A stretch of DNA of 64,000 bases from SpSt-77 sp049972045. Its GTDB lineage: Bacteria > Chloroflexota > Anaerolineae > B4-G1 > DUEL01. The notes below the pieces were generated by a model that had not been told where the DNA came from, searched no databases, and was given only the letters and a program-made list of their open reading frames with translations. Of this stretch, positions 18,946 through 26,988 are shown piece after piece. The DNA is taken from the NCBI GenBank assembly GCA_049972045.1, contig JBMFKS010000003.1, forward strand, positions 1 to 64,000. The letters run 5' to 3'. The number at the start of each line of letters is the position of its first letter. Position 1 is the first letter of the stretch. The position numbers and the translations under genes are program-made.

Positions 18946-19773
18946 ATGACCGCGGTAGTGGCGATCGCGAACCATAAAGGCGGCGTCGCTAAGACGACAA
19001 CCTGCCTATCCCTGGGCGGTGCCCTGGCGGAGCAGGGGCTTCAGGTCTTGGTGGTAGACCTGGACCCTCAGGCGCATCTGACCCTCTCTCTGGGGCTCCG
19101 GCCCGAGGAACTCCGTCATACCCTTGCGGATGTGCTCCTGGAGCAGCAATCTGTGGTTGCGGTCAGCCGGGAGACATCGGTGGCGGGCCTGGACCTGGTG
19201 CCGGCCAGCGGCGAACTGGTGGTCCTGGACAAAGCCCTCTATGGCCGGCCCGGTTATGAGTACCGGTTGCGGCAGGCCCTGGGGCGGATGTCCGTCGCCT
19301 ACGACTTTGTCCTGATGGACTGCCCTCCTTCCTTCGGCACCCTGACCCTCAACGCGCTCACCGCTGCCGATATGCTCATCATCCCGATACAGTGTGAGTA
19401 CTATGCCTGGCGTTCCCTCCGCCCGATGCTGGAACTGGTGACGGTGGTCCGGCAGAAAACCAACCCTGCCCTCCGCTACCGTCTCCTGGTCACAATGTAC
19501 GATGCGCGCAGCCGCATTCACCGGCTGATCTTGGAGCAAATTCACCGCTTTTTCCCCCAGGCCACTTTTCGGACGATTGTCCAGGTAGATACTCGCTTGC
19601 GGGAAAGCCCGGTCTATGGCCTGCCGGTGACCCAGTATGCCCCTCGCACGCGGGCCGCCGAGCAGTATCGGGCTGTTGCCCAGGAGATGATGGTCTGTTT
19701 CCCCCCCGCGCCGACGGTCATTACGGGTCCACAAAGGGCGTGGCCTGTAGAGCATTCTGTCGCAAGCGGGTAG
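18946..19773 (+). CDS. ParA/Soj-type ATPase without ParB
   Basis: About 275 residues. It has the deviant Walker A box NHKGGVAKTTT with the signature Lys, Walker A' VVDLDPQAHLTLSLG, and Walker B FVLMDCPPSFGTLTLNAL, the order of ParA-family ATPases that position DNA or protein clusters. The C-terminal part (DTRLRESPVYGLPVTQY) is typical of Soj. ATG 18946 is preferred because GGTGAGG precedes it. An ATG at 18910 overlaps the upstream stop. No ParB or parS is seen, and the gene lies between sensor genes, so it more likely positions a protein assembly than the chromosome. This is an inference. Confidence 0.9.
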   Translation: MTAVVAIANHKGGVAKTTTCLSLGGALAEQGLQVLVVDLDPQAHLTLSLGLRPEELRHTLADVLLEQQSVVAVSRETSVAGLDLVPASGELVVLDKALYGRPGYEYRLRQALGRMSVAYDFVLMDCPPSFGTLTLNALTAADMLIIPIQCEYYAWRSLRPMLELVTVVRQKTNPALRYRLLVTMYDARSRIHRLILEQIHRFFPQATFRTIVQVDTRLRESPVYGLPVTQYAPRTRAAEQYRAVAQEMMVCFPPAPTVITGPQRAWPVEHSVASG

Positions 19774-19798
19774 ATGGATAAAGCGAGGAACAGAGACG

Positions 19799-22015
19799 AT
19801 GGAGTCATTCAAGCGGTCACTGGAAGAACTGTTTTCGGATTTCACCCCACCCGCTCCGGAGGGTATCTCCCCTGCTCCCCAGGAGGAAAAGCCACCGGCT
19901 CCCGCCCCGGCCCCGCGCCAGCCCACAGAGGCTGTGCTTTCCGGGAAGGAAATCGCCAGGCAGGTTGGACCGGGAGTCTCGCTGATAGGGGCCCATGTCC
20001 GCAATATTCGCGCGCAACTCTTGGGGAATACGTTGATCATTCTGGTTGTGATTCTCTGGACCGCTTTCCTGATCGGCAGCGCGATGGTGCGGTTGAACCG
20101 GGCGGTTGCGGCGGTGGGGGAGGAGACCACGCGGGCCAATACGGCGCTGGCGGCAGGAAAGGCGGCGGCGGAACTCTTCGTCGCTATCGGACAGGGAACG
20201 CTGGCCCAGGACCCAGAAGTGCTGATCCGGGGCATCACCGAAGCGCGCGAGCACCTCCTGCAGACGCAGGACCGCCTTCTGGAGAGCGTTGCCCCGATTC
20301 CGGTGGAAGACCCCCTGTGGTCGGAATTGATCCGTCTACGGGCCGCTATCTCCCAGATGGATTCCTGGACCACTTATTTCATAGAACAGGCCCGCCGGTA
20401 CAACTGGGAAAACATTCGGGCTTCTCAATTGTATCTGGTTCCCTATTATCTGAACGAAATCACCGCAGCAACGGTAGGGGTGGAAAAACTGACCCAGGAG
20501 CGGCTGGCCCTTGCCAACCAGGAGGCAGCCGCAGCGCGGGAAATACTGCGCAACATCACGATATCCTGGGGCATTGTTCTGCTTCTGGTGGTCATAGGGG
20601 TAAACGTTGCTTTCCTGCGCAGTATCGCCGACCCGCTGGAACGGCTGGCCGAAGCATCCGCTCGCCTGGCGGCCGGCCGTCTGGAGACGCGCGTCGCCAT
20701 AGACCGGGCCGATGAGTTCGGCCGCCTGGCTCAGGCCTTCAATGATATGGCTGAGCATTTGCAGACCCTTTACAACGAATTGGAAGAGCGGGTGCAGGAG
20801 CGGACCCGCGCCCTTCAGGAAGCCAACTATGCCCTCCAGCGACGGGCCATCCAGTTGGAGGCCAGCGCCGAAGTGAGCCGATCCATCATCTCTATTTTCA
20901 ACGTGGACGAGCTGCTGTGGCGGGCCGTCAACCTGATTCGGGACCGCTTCGGCTTCTACCACGCTGGCATTTTCCTGATGGACGAGACGGGGGAATGGGC
21001 CGTGCTGCGGGAGGCCACGGGCGAGGCAGGTGCCCAGATGAAGGCCCAGGGCCACCGCCTCCCGGTGGGGGAGACCAGCATGGTCGGCTGGACGGCCCTC
21101 CACCGCCGCCCCCGCATCGCCCTGGACGTGGGCCAGGACGCGGTCCACTTTGCCAACCCTCTCCTGCCCTACACCCGTTCGGAGATGACCCTCCCTCTGA
21201 TGGTCGGTGGTCGTCTCCTGGGGGTGCTGGACGTTCAGTCCACCGAAGAGGCCGCCTTTGATGAAGACGACATTCGGGCTCTCCAAAGCATGGCCGACCA
21301 GTTGGCCATTGCCATAGAGAACGCCCGACGGCTTTCCGAAGAAGCCTTGCTGCTGGAAGCGACCAGCCCCATCTACCGCTTTAGCCGCCGGCTGGGCAGC
21401 GCGGCCACCGTGGAGGACATCGCGGAGGTCATCATTGGAACCGTCTCCGAGACCGAGGCGGATGGCTGCGTGGTGGTGGAGTTTGAGTCCTCCGACGGGG
21501 TACCGGAAGCCTTGCTCTACCGGGGGGTCTGGCGGCGGGACCGGGAGCCCACCTTCCGGCCCGGGATGCGGATGGAGGCATCCGAGACCCCTCTGCCCAC
21601 TCTCATGCTGAGTCGGATGTGGGTCAGTGAGGATGCCCAGCGAGATTCCCAGATGTCGGATAAGGCCCGGGAACTCTTCCGCGCTACCGGTGTCGGGGCT
21701 GTCGTCAACATCCCGCTGCGGGTGGGGGAGCGGTCTGTGGGTCAGGTCGTCATCCTGCGGTCCACACCGGGCCCCTTCTCTCCGGCGTCGCTGCGACTCT
21801 ATGAGGTCATCGGCGACCAGGCGGCCGTCGCGCTGGAGCGGGCCCGCCTGCTGGAAAGGATGCGGCAGCGAGCGGAGCAGGAGGAGGCTCTGCGGAGCAT
21901 CGCCGACCAGATTACGGCCACTTTTGACCTGCGAACGGCCCTGCAGACGACGCTACAGCAACTGACCCAGGTGCTGGACGCCCGCGGTGGCTATGCGGAA
22001 CTGGGAACCAGGTAG
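19799..22015 (+). CDS. Kinase-less membrane sensor: four-helix-like sensor, HAMP, two GAF domains
   Basis: 738 residues. A Pro-rich cytosolic start (residues 15-45) precedes membrane segments about 74-96 and 251-275 with a helical outside region between them. HAMP follows (276-330), then a coiled coil, GAF1 (about 355-511) with the shared signature RIALDVGQDAVHFANPLLP, GAF2 (about 517-685), and a C-terminal tail (about 690-738) that matches only the beginning of another GAF domain. There is no histidine kinase, cyclase or methyl-accepting domain. Its stop overlaps the upstream reach of the next frame, but the next gene starts at 22050 after a strong ribosome binding site. Confidence 0.9.
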   Translation: MESFKRSLEELFSDFTPPAPEGISPAPQEEKPPAPAPAPRQPTEAVLSGKEIARQVGPGVSLIGAHVRNIRAQLLGNTLIILVVILWTAFLIGSAMVRLNRAVAAVGEETTRANTALAAGKAAAELFVAIGQGTLAQDPEVLIRGITEAREHLLQTQDRLLESVAPIPVEDPLWSELIRLRAAISQMDSWTTYFIEQARRYNWENIRASQLYLVPYYLNEITAATVGVEKLTQERLALANQEAAAAREILRNITISWGIVLLLVVIGVNVAFLRSIADPLERLAEASARLAAGRLETRVAIDRADEFGRLAQAFNDMAEHLQTLYNELEERVQERTRALQEANYALQRRAIQLEASAEVSRSIISIFNVDELLWRAVNLIRDRFGFYHAGIFLMDETGEWAVLREATGEAGAQMKAQGHRLPVGETSMVGWTALHRRPRIALDVGQDAVHFANPLLPYTRSEMTLPLMVGGRLLGVLDVQSTEEAAFDEDDIRALQSMADQLAIAIENARRLSEEALLLEATSPIYRFSRRLGSAATVEDIAEVIIGTVSETEADGCVVVEFESSDGVPEALLYRGVWRRDREPTFRPGMRMEASETPLPTLMLSRMWVSEDAQRDSQMSDKARELFRATGVGAVVNIPLRVGERSVGQVVILRSTPGPFSPASLRLYEVIGDQAAVALERARLLERMRQRAEQEEALRSIADQITATFDLRTALQTTLQQLTQVLDARGGYAELGTR

Positions 22016-22049
22016 CACGGGCCTCAGCCTGTGCAAGGAGGCAGCTCAG

Positions 22050-23699
22050 ATGCCCGATACCCGACAGCCCAGTGAGATCACTGAATTTCAGGACTGGCAG
22101 GCTCGCGCGCTGAACGTTCTCCTGTTCGCGCTGACTCTCACCGCGACCCCAGTGATCATTTTCGTCGGAGTGGAAGCGATTCGCGCTCCGGAACGGGGTG
22201 CCGCCGCGCCGCTATTTGGTGCCTTGTACGTTTTTCTGGTCCTTCTGACCGTGCTCCGTCGGCTTCCGCAACGGATCCGGCTGATCGGTTTTCTGATCGT
22301 GGGGTATGCGGTAGCGGTGACCGCCTTTCTGCGGGGGGGGCTGGTCGGGGATGGACGCCTTTTCCTGATGATTCTCCCCCTGATGGCCCTGGCCCTCTCG
22401 GACCTGCGAATGGGCCTGGCTGCCGGCATTTGCAGTCTCCTGATTCATCTGGCTTTTGTGCTGTTTGCCCACCTGGGATGGCTCTCCCAGTGGGTCGTGG
22501 TGAAGGAGAACCCGCTGGCCCTCGGCGACTGGCTCACGGCCACGGCCGTTTTCCTGATGCTCCTGGCGGGCCTGTTCGTCATTGTGGGGCTCTCCAACCG
22601 CTCGCTGATCCGGGCCCTGGAGGCGAGCCGCCAGTTGGCGCAGGAACGGGCCGCGGCCTATAACCTGCTGGAGGGGCAGACCCGGGAACTGGAGCGGCGG
22701 ACTCGCTGGCTGGAGGCCGCGACCCATGCCGCTCGGGAGGCCGCTACGCTGGAAGAGCCGGATGTCCTGCTCTCCCGGGTGGCCGAGGAACTGGCCCGAC
22801 GGATGGACTTGGAGGAGGTGATTTTCTACACTGCGGGTCCGGAAGGCGAATTGGTTGCCCGGGCGATGGCGGAAAGTCGGCAGGTTGTGCCGGTGGATGT
22901 CATGCCCTCCGGCGCGTCGCCGCTGGCTCGGGAGGCCCTCCAGAGCGGCGCCGTCCGGTCGGGGTGGTGGGGTGGCCTGTACGAGGTAGCCTCCCCGCTG
23001 CGGCTTCAGGAGCGGACGCTAGGGGTGATGGTGGTTCGTTTCCCCACCGAAATCCGGATGGACGGGGCAGAGGCCGTCGTCTTGGGGTTAATCGCGAACC
23101 AACTGGCGGTGGCCCTGGAGAACGCCCGCCTCTTCTCCGAAACCCGGGCCAGCCTGCGGGAACTGGAAGCCCTCTATCGCCGATACACGACCCAGGCCTG
23201 GGAACGGTTCGTCCGGGAGGCTCCGGAGAGTGTCCGCCTGTGGACGGGGCCGGAGGAGGTGCCGGAGGGGGTCTGGCAGGGCCTCTTTGAGCAGGCCCGC
23301 GCCTCCGGCTCGGTCGCGGTGGGCGAGGAGGATTCCCGGTACCTGCTGGCCGTGCCGGTGAAACTGCGGGGCGTGGCGATTGGTGTGCTGGGATTCCATC
23401 GGGAGCAGGCGGCGGGCCGGTGGCGTCCGGAGGAGATTGCCGCGGCGGAGACGGTGGCGGAACGGCTCGCGCTGGCGGTGGAGAACGCCCGTTTGCTGGA
23501 AGAGGCTCATCGCCGGGCCGCCCGGGAGCATCTGGTCGCCGAAATCACCGCCCGGCTGCGGGCCTCCCTGGACCCGGATACCGTCCTCAAGACCACCGTC
23601 CGGGAACTGGGGCGGGCGCTGCGGGCCCGCTGGGCGGCGGTGGAGATCACCGGACCGCTGCAGGAGGGGACGGGCCGCTCGCAGGAGGTAGGGGGATGA
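22050..23699 (+). CDS. Kinase-less membrane sensor: multi-span domain, GAF, half-GAF, tail
   Basis: 549 residues from ATG 22050, preceded by AAGGAGG. About five or six membrane helices (residues 20-185) form a MASE-like input domain. A coiled coil leads to a GAF domain (about 225-360) whose text is more diverged than the others (no RIALDVG). Then comes a half-GAF module (about 373-487) starting at QAWERFVREAPE and ending ALAVENARLLEEAH, then the shared tail EHLVAEITARLRASLDPDTV (about 489-545). No output enzyme is present. The TGA overlaps the next ATG. Confidence 0.88.
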   Translation: MPDTRQPSEITEFQDWQARALNVLLFALTLTATPVIIFVGVEAIRAPERGAAAPLFGALYVFLVLLTVLRRLPQRIRLIGFLIVGYAVAVTAFLRGGLVGDGRLFLMILPLMALALSDLRMGLAAGICSLLIHLAFVLFAHLGWLSQWVVVKENPLALGDWLTATAVFLMLLAGLFVIVGLSNRSLIRALEASRQLAQERAAAYNLLEGQTRELERRTRWLEAATHAAREAATLEEPDVLLSRVAEELARRMDLEEVIFYTAGPEGELVARAMAESRQVVPVDVMPSGASPLAREALQSGAVRSGWWGGLYEVASPLRLQERTLGVMVVRFPTEIRMDGAEAVVLGLIANQLAVALENARLFSETRASLRELEALYRRYTTQAWERFVREAPESVRLWTGPEEVPEGVWQGLFEQARASGSVAVGEEDSRYLLAVPVKLRGVAIGVLGFHREQAAGRWRPEEIAAAETVAERLALAVENARLLEEAHRRAAREHLVAEITARLRASLDPDTVLKTTVRELGRALRARWAAVEITGPLQEGTGRSQEVGG

Positions 23700-26011
23700 A
23701 CATCCAGATGAGCGCATTCTGGATTGACCTGATTGTCTACGGGGCAGTGGCGGTGATCTCCGCTGTGCAGATTCTCGTTGTCCTGGGAGCGGGTATCCGG
23801 CGGCGGGTGAACCTGCTCTTTGCTTGGATGATGCTGATGATTGCCCTGTGGACGGGTACCGCTGTGGTGCTCCGGGTTTCCCTCTGGCGGGTCTGGCAGG
23901 CAGGGCCGGTTCAGCAGTTCTGGATGGAAATCTCTTCGCTGGCATTCCTCCTGATCGCCCCGCTGATGCTGGCCTTCAGTGCGGCCTATATAGAGACAAA
24001 GGCCCGCTGGCCCTACTGGCTCAGCCTTCTGGGGCTGGCGGGAATCGGCCTTTTTGCCGTTCCTCTTTTCCGCCATCAGGTAGTCTATAATGTCCACATC
24101 ACCCCTTCCGGAGTAATATCCTGGGACCGTACGCCGCTCGCTTTCATCCTCTCTCTGCCCCAGACGGTTGGTCCGATTCTGAGCCTGGTTTTGCTGTGGC
24201 AGGAGCGGCGAATCCGGGATTACTCCCTGATGGCGGCTTTCACTCTGATGCTGGTCTCTTCTCTGCTTTTTTCCGTCATTCAGGTGAACTTTCCATCCCT
24301 CAGCCTGACGACCCTGGTCGTGGTGGTGCTTCTGGCCTACGCGGTGCTGAACCGCCAACTCTTTCGCCCCCTGCGGGAGTTGACCCGGGAGTTGGAGAAG
24401 CGGGTGGAGGAGCGGACCCGGGAACTGGCGGAAACCTCCCTCCGCCTGCAGGAGGCCAACCGCGATCTGGCCCGCCGGACAGCCCAATTGGAAGCCGCTT
24501 CCGCAGTGGCCCGCCGTGCGGCCGAAATCCACGCTGTGGATGCTCTGCTGAACGAGACCGTTCGCCTCATCTCCGACCGCTTCGGCTTCTACCACGCGGG
24601 CATCTTCCTGATAGACGAAGCCCGGGAGTACGTCGTCCTGCGGGCCGCCTCGTCCGAGGGCGGGCAGCGGATGCTGGCCCGGGGCCACCGGCTTGCCGTC
24701 GGCGAGGAAGGGATCGTCGGCTATGTGGCGGGGACGGGAAAGCCGCGGATCGCGCTGGACGTGGGCGAGGACGCGGTTTTCTTCAGCAACCCTGACCTCC
24801 CCCACACCCGCTCGGAGATGGCGTTGCCGCTGAAGGTGGGGGAGCAGGTCATCGGTGTGCTGGACGTCCAGTCGGTGGAGCCCTCCGCATTCACCGATGA
24901 GGATGTGACGGTCCTGCAGACGATGGCCGATCAGATTGCCCTGGCCATTGAGAATGCCCGTCTGCTGGCGGAAGTCCAGGACCGCCTGCGGGAGGTGGAG
25001 ACCCTGAGCCGGGAGTATGTCCGCCGGGAGTGGGAGCAGATGGTCTCCGAGCGGCCCGGCTGGGGGTACATCTACGACGGCGTAGAGGTGAGGCCCCGGG
25101 AGCGGGTTTCTCCTCCCGAAGGGGTTTCGCCGGGTATCACGGTCCCCTTGCAACTGGCAACAGGCGAGACCATCGGGCAAGTGGCGCTGGCTCTCCCCCA
25201 TCGGCCTCCCACCGACGAGGACGTGGCCCTGGCTCAGGCAGTGGCCCAGCAGGCCGCGCTGGCGTTGGAAAGCGCCCGCCTCTTCCAGGAGACCCGGCGG
25301 ACGCTGGAGGAGATGGAATCCCTGTTCCGGGCCAGTGAGGCGATCAACACGGCCAGCACCCCCGATGACGTCCTGCGTGCATTTGTGGACCACGTGGTCC
25401 CGCCCCAGATTGACCGCTGTGTATTGGCGCTCTTGGACCCCGAGAGTCCTTCAGAGGAGATGGCGGTGGATGCGGTGGCGGCCTGGGATCGGGGGAAGGA
25501 ACGATCGCCTTCCCTGGGCCGCCGCTGGAGCATAGCTCAGATTCCCTTCATCGCCCGACGGTCTACGGAGCCGGTGGTCATATCGGACGTGGCGACATAT
25601 CCAGACGTGGACGAGGTATCCCGATATGTGTTCATGAACGTCCTGGGGGTTCGGGCGGTCCTGGGAATCCCGCTGGTGGCCGGCGGGCGGCTCCTGGGCT
25701 GGCTGATGGTGGAGTCCCTCACCAGACCCTACGAATTCAGCGAGCGGGAAGTCCGCCTCTACCGGACGCTGGCCGACCAGGCCGCGCTGGCGCTGGAGCG
25801 AATGCGCCTCTTTGAGGAGACCCGGCGCCGGGCGGAATGGGAGCGCATTCGCGCCGAGGTCGCCGCCCGCGTGCGCGCCTCTACCGACATAGAGACCATC
25901 CTGCGCACCGCCGTTCGGGAAATGGGGCGGGCCTTCCGGGCGGCGGAGGGGGTCATCCAGTTGCACGGAGGGGACGGCCGGAAGGAGGGGGAATGGAGCA
26001 AGACGTCGTGA
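23696..26011 (+). CDS. Kinase-less membrane sensor: 7TM-like domain, two GAFs, half-GAF, tail
   Basis: 771 residues. The ATG at 23696 overlaps the previous TGA. About seven membrane helices (residues 8-215), as in the 7TM region at the front of some histidine kinases, are followed by a coiled coil, GAF1 (268-422) with PRIALDVGEDAVFFSNPDLP, a half-GAF (about 438-535, start RREWEQMV), GAF2 (about 541-708) of a different type, and the shared truncated-GAF tail (about 715-765, start WERIRAEVAARVRAS). The end of this gene overlaps the start of the next by 19 bases in another frame. No kinase or other output domain is seen. Confidence 0.9.
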   Translation: MNIQMSAFWIDLIVYGAVAVISAVQILVVLGAGIRRRVNLLFAWMMLMIALWTGTAVVLRVSLWRVWQAGPVQQFWMEISSLAFLLIAPLMLAFSAAYIETKARWPYWLSLLGLAGIGLFAVPLFRHQVVYNVHITPSGVISWDRTPLAFILSLPQTVGPILSLVLLWQERRIRDYSLMAAFTLMLVSSLLFSVIQVNFPSLSLTTLVVVVLLAYAVLNRQLFRPLRELTRELEKRVEERTRELAETSLRLQEANRDLARRTAQLEAASAVARRAAEIHAVDALLNETVRLISDRFGFYHAGIFLIDEAREYVVLRAASSEGGQRMLARGHRLAVGEEGIVGYVAGTGKPRIALDVGEDAVFFSNPDLPHTRSEMALPLKVGEQVIGVLDVQSVEPSAFTDEDVTVLQTMADQIALAIENARLLAEVQDRLREVETLSREYVRREWEQMVSERPGWGYIYDGVEVRPRERVSPPEGVSPGITVPLQLATGETIGQVALALPHRPPTDEDVALAQAVAQQAALALESARLFQETRRTLEEMESLFRASEAINTASTPDDVLRAFVDHVVPPQIDRCVLALLDPESPSEEMAVDAVAAWDRGKERSPSLGRRWSIAQIPFIARRSTEPVVISDVATYPDVDEVSRYVFMNVLGVRAVLGIPLVAGGRLLGWLMVESLTRPYEFSEREVRLYRTLADQAALALERMRLFEETRRRAEWERIRAEVAARVRASTDIETILRTAVREMGRAFRAAEGVIQLHGGDGRKEGEWSKTS

Positions 26012-26937
26012 TCCTCATCCGCCAGAAATTGCCGGAACTGATGCGCACCGACCCGGAGATTCGGGAGTGGATTCTGGAACTGGGGCGGGAGTATTTCGCC
26101 GACCGGGCCCAGACCGACTCCCGCTTTGAGCAGATGCTGGAAGAACTACGCCGGGACCGGGAGGAATGGAGCCGCCGCTGGGAAGAGGAGAAAGCCGAGC
26201 GGGAGCGGCGGCTGGCAGAGGAGCGCGCGGAATCGGACCGCCGCTGGCGGAGGTGGCTGGCCCAATATGAGCGTCGCTGGCAACGGCAACTGGAAGAATG
26301 GAACCGCCGCTGGGAGGAAGAGAAAGCCGAAAGGCGCCGCCAGTGGGAGGAGGGAATGGCCGAATGGCGCCGCCAGTGGGAGGAGGAGAAGGCCGAATGG
26401 CGTCGCCAGTGGGAGGAGGGAATGGCCGAATGGCGCCGCCAGTGGGAGGAGGGAATGGCCGAATGGCGCCGCCAGTGGGAGGAGAACCGGCAGGAGCATC
26501 AGGAGTTTCGGGCCTCCTTTGACCGCCTGCTCCAGCGGGTAGATAGCAAAATCTCGGCCATCGGCGCTCGGTGGGGGATCTTCGCCGAATCGGCCTTCCG
26601 CGAGGGCATCCAGGCCATCCTGGAAGAGAGTTTCGGGGTGCAGGTCCTCCGATACCAGGCCTGGGACGAGCAGGGAGAGGTCTTTGACCAGCCGGACCAG
26701 GTGGAACTGGACCTCATCATCCGGGATGGCACCCTGATCATCTGCGAGATCAAATCCTCCATGAGTCGCTCGGATATGTACACCTTTGCCCGGAAAGTCC
26801 GTTTCTACGAACGGCACGAGGGTCGCCGGGCGAACCGGCGGATGGTGATTTCCCCGATGGTGGAGGAACGGGCCCTTCAGGTGGCCCATCGGTTGGGGAT
26901 AGAGGTCTATACCCATGCCGACGAGGTGCCGTTATAA
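25993..26937 (+). CDS. Coiled-coil DUF3782 protein (PD-(D/E)XK-like), hendecad version
   Basis: 314 residues. A short N-terminal domain (PELMRTDPEIREWILEL) leads to a long charged coil (about 40-190) built of eleven-residue repeats such as RRQWEEGMAEW. The C-terminal domain carries GARWGIFAESAFREG, DQVELDLIIRDG, ICEIKSSMSRSDMYTF and MVISPM, the full DUF3782 set with an intact E-I-K. It is thus a potential nuclease, unlike its paralogue at 18074. GGAGGGG precedes ATG 25993, which lies inside the end of the preceding sensor gene (19-base overlap), so the two are translationally linked. Confidence 0.87.
   Translation: MEQDVVILIRQKLPELMRTDPEIREWILELGREYFADRAQTDSRFEQMLEELRRDREEWSRRWEEEKAERERRLAEERAESDRRWRRWLAQYERRWQRQLEEWNRRWEEEKAERRRQWEEGMAEWRRQWEEEKAEWRRQWEEGMAEWRRQWEEGMAEWRRQWEENRQEHQEFRASFDRLLQRVDSKISAIGARWGIFAESAFREGIQAILEESFGVQVLRYQAWDEQGEVFDQPDQVELDLIIRDGTLIICEIKSSMSRSDMYTFARKVRFYERHEGRRANRRMVISPMVEERALQVAHRLGIEVYTHADEVPL
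26327..26491 (+). repeat. 33-bp tandem repeat, about five copies
   Basis: A 33-base unit starting CGCCGCCAGTGGGAGGAGGG encodes eleven residues (RRQWEEGMAEW). About five units follow each other with only a few base changes. An eleven-residue period fits a hendecad coiled coil rather than the usual heptad. Confidence 0.9.
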
Positions 26938-26988
26938 GCGAGACAACTGCGTGCGGTTGTCCGCCGCAAGAGGCGCAGGAGCACGATC

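Noticed and set aside
26942..26961. Inverted repeat GACAAC/GTTGTC as a terminator before the 26989 gene
   Set aside because: Only six base pairs with a large loop and no T-tract. Too weak to call.
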